NCBI GenBank assembly: GCA_937910305.1
Contig: CALEPS010000082.1
Coordinates: 1-13,001, forward strand
From: an uncultured Bacteroidales bacterium
GTDB taxonomy: Bacteria > Bacteroidota > Bacteroidia > Bacteroidales > Paludibacteraceae
Length of the DNA stretch: 13,001 bases
Direction of reading: 5' to 3'
Below the pieces are notes generated by a model. The model made no database searches. It was not told where the DNA came from and worked only from the letters and a program-made list of their open reading frames with translations. Positions 12,814-13,001 of the stretch are shown piece by piece. Numbering within the stretch: the stretch's first letter is position 1; the number at the start of each line of letters is the position of its first letter. Both the position numbers and the translations under genes were made by a program.

Positions 12814-12838
12814 TTTGATCCACTTCCCGGACTCGAAC
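12814..12838 (-). repeat. Partial copy of the tRNA-Thr 3' end
   Basis: These 25 bases match 12935-12959, the last part of tRNA-Thr (acceptor 3' strand and most of the T arm), with one mismatch (12819 against 12940). The copy lies 121 bases away in the same orientation. Homology stops at 12838, where a perfect hairpin begins (ATTGCAC and GTGCAAT around AACG, 12839-12856). The T stem cannot close here, so this is not a working tRNA. Such 3'-end copies are typical of integration scars, though the spacing is very short. Confidence 0.7.
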
Positions 12839-12908
12839 ATTGCACAACGGTGCAATAATCGTGCCCTTATGGGGCTAAGAACCCCCGGAATTGAGTCCTT
12901 GGAATGGC

Positions 12909-12936
12909 AAGGGAGAAGACGACCGTCTTCTCCCTT
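12909..12936. terminator. Long hairpin downstream of tRNA-Thr
   Basis: Arms AAGGGAGAAGACG (12909-12921) and CGTCTTCTCCCTT (12924-12936) are perfect complements over 13 bases around AC. It lies immediately downstream of the minus-strand tRNA and about 100 bases after the last + strand gene, so it may terminate transcripts from both sides. There is no long T run on either strand, so the terminator role is an inference. Confidence 0.55.
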
Positions 12937-12938
12937 TG

Positions 12939-13001
<63 letters not shown>

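Overview
The window is a composite. Bases 1 to about 1169 are very AT-rich and encode the N-terminal part of a eukaryotic gamma-adaptin (AP-1 clathrin adaptor subunit). From about 1170 to the end, base composition is balanced, genes are dense, and the proteins are of Bacteroidales type. The changeover falls inside one open reading frame (111-1736), so that frame looks like a eukaryote-bacterium fusion. The simplest reading is a chimeric metagenome contig joining an AT-rich gut eukaryote (an anaerobic rumen fungus would fit) to an uncultured gut or rumen Bacteroidales bacterium. Evidence for Bacteroidales: promoters of the TTG / TAnnTTTG type, no obvious Shine-Dalgarno sites, and the protein families present.

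Bacterial layout, almost all on the + strand: (1) 1170-2160, the C-terminal part of a CDP-alcohol phosphatidyltransferase and a GtrA-like membrane protein, followed by a decayed AlkZ-related gene (2157-2605). (2) 2627-3511, an EamA/DMT transporter. (3) 3612-5468, from a recognisable promoter: two small unknown proteins, a hexapeptide sugar O-acetyltransferase and an AraC-family regulator. (4) 5594-9507, from a second promoter, a tight five-gene redox operon: muconolactone-isomerase-like protein, aldo/keto reductase, exported flavodoxin-cyclophilin-like fusion, FMN reductase, and a CMD-CMD-cupin lipoprotein. The AraC protein just upstream is its most likely regulator. (5) 9643-11573, from a third promoter: a small exported protein, a 36-residue membrane protein translationally coupled to a calcium/sodium antiporter, and an unknown protein, ended by a strong terminator. 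(6) 11736-12810, from a fourth promoter: a NimA-like flavin-binding protein overlapping a conserved unknown protein. (7) 12811-13001: a partial duplicate of a tRNA 3' end, a long hairpin, and a minus-strand tRNA-Thr(CGT) cut by the window edge.

Two features cut across genes. Short tandem arrays of 7-bp (in one case 8-bp) units, each array with its own unit sequence, lie between genes and inside interdomain linkers of three genes without breaking the frame. The four promoters also share much more than the -33 and -7 elements. There is no CRISPR array, insertion sequence, phage or obvious defence system. No gap longer than 300 bases lacks a gene.
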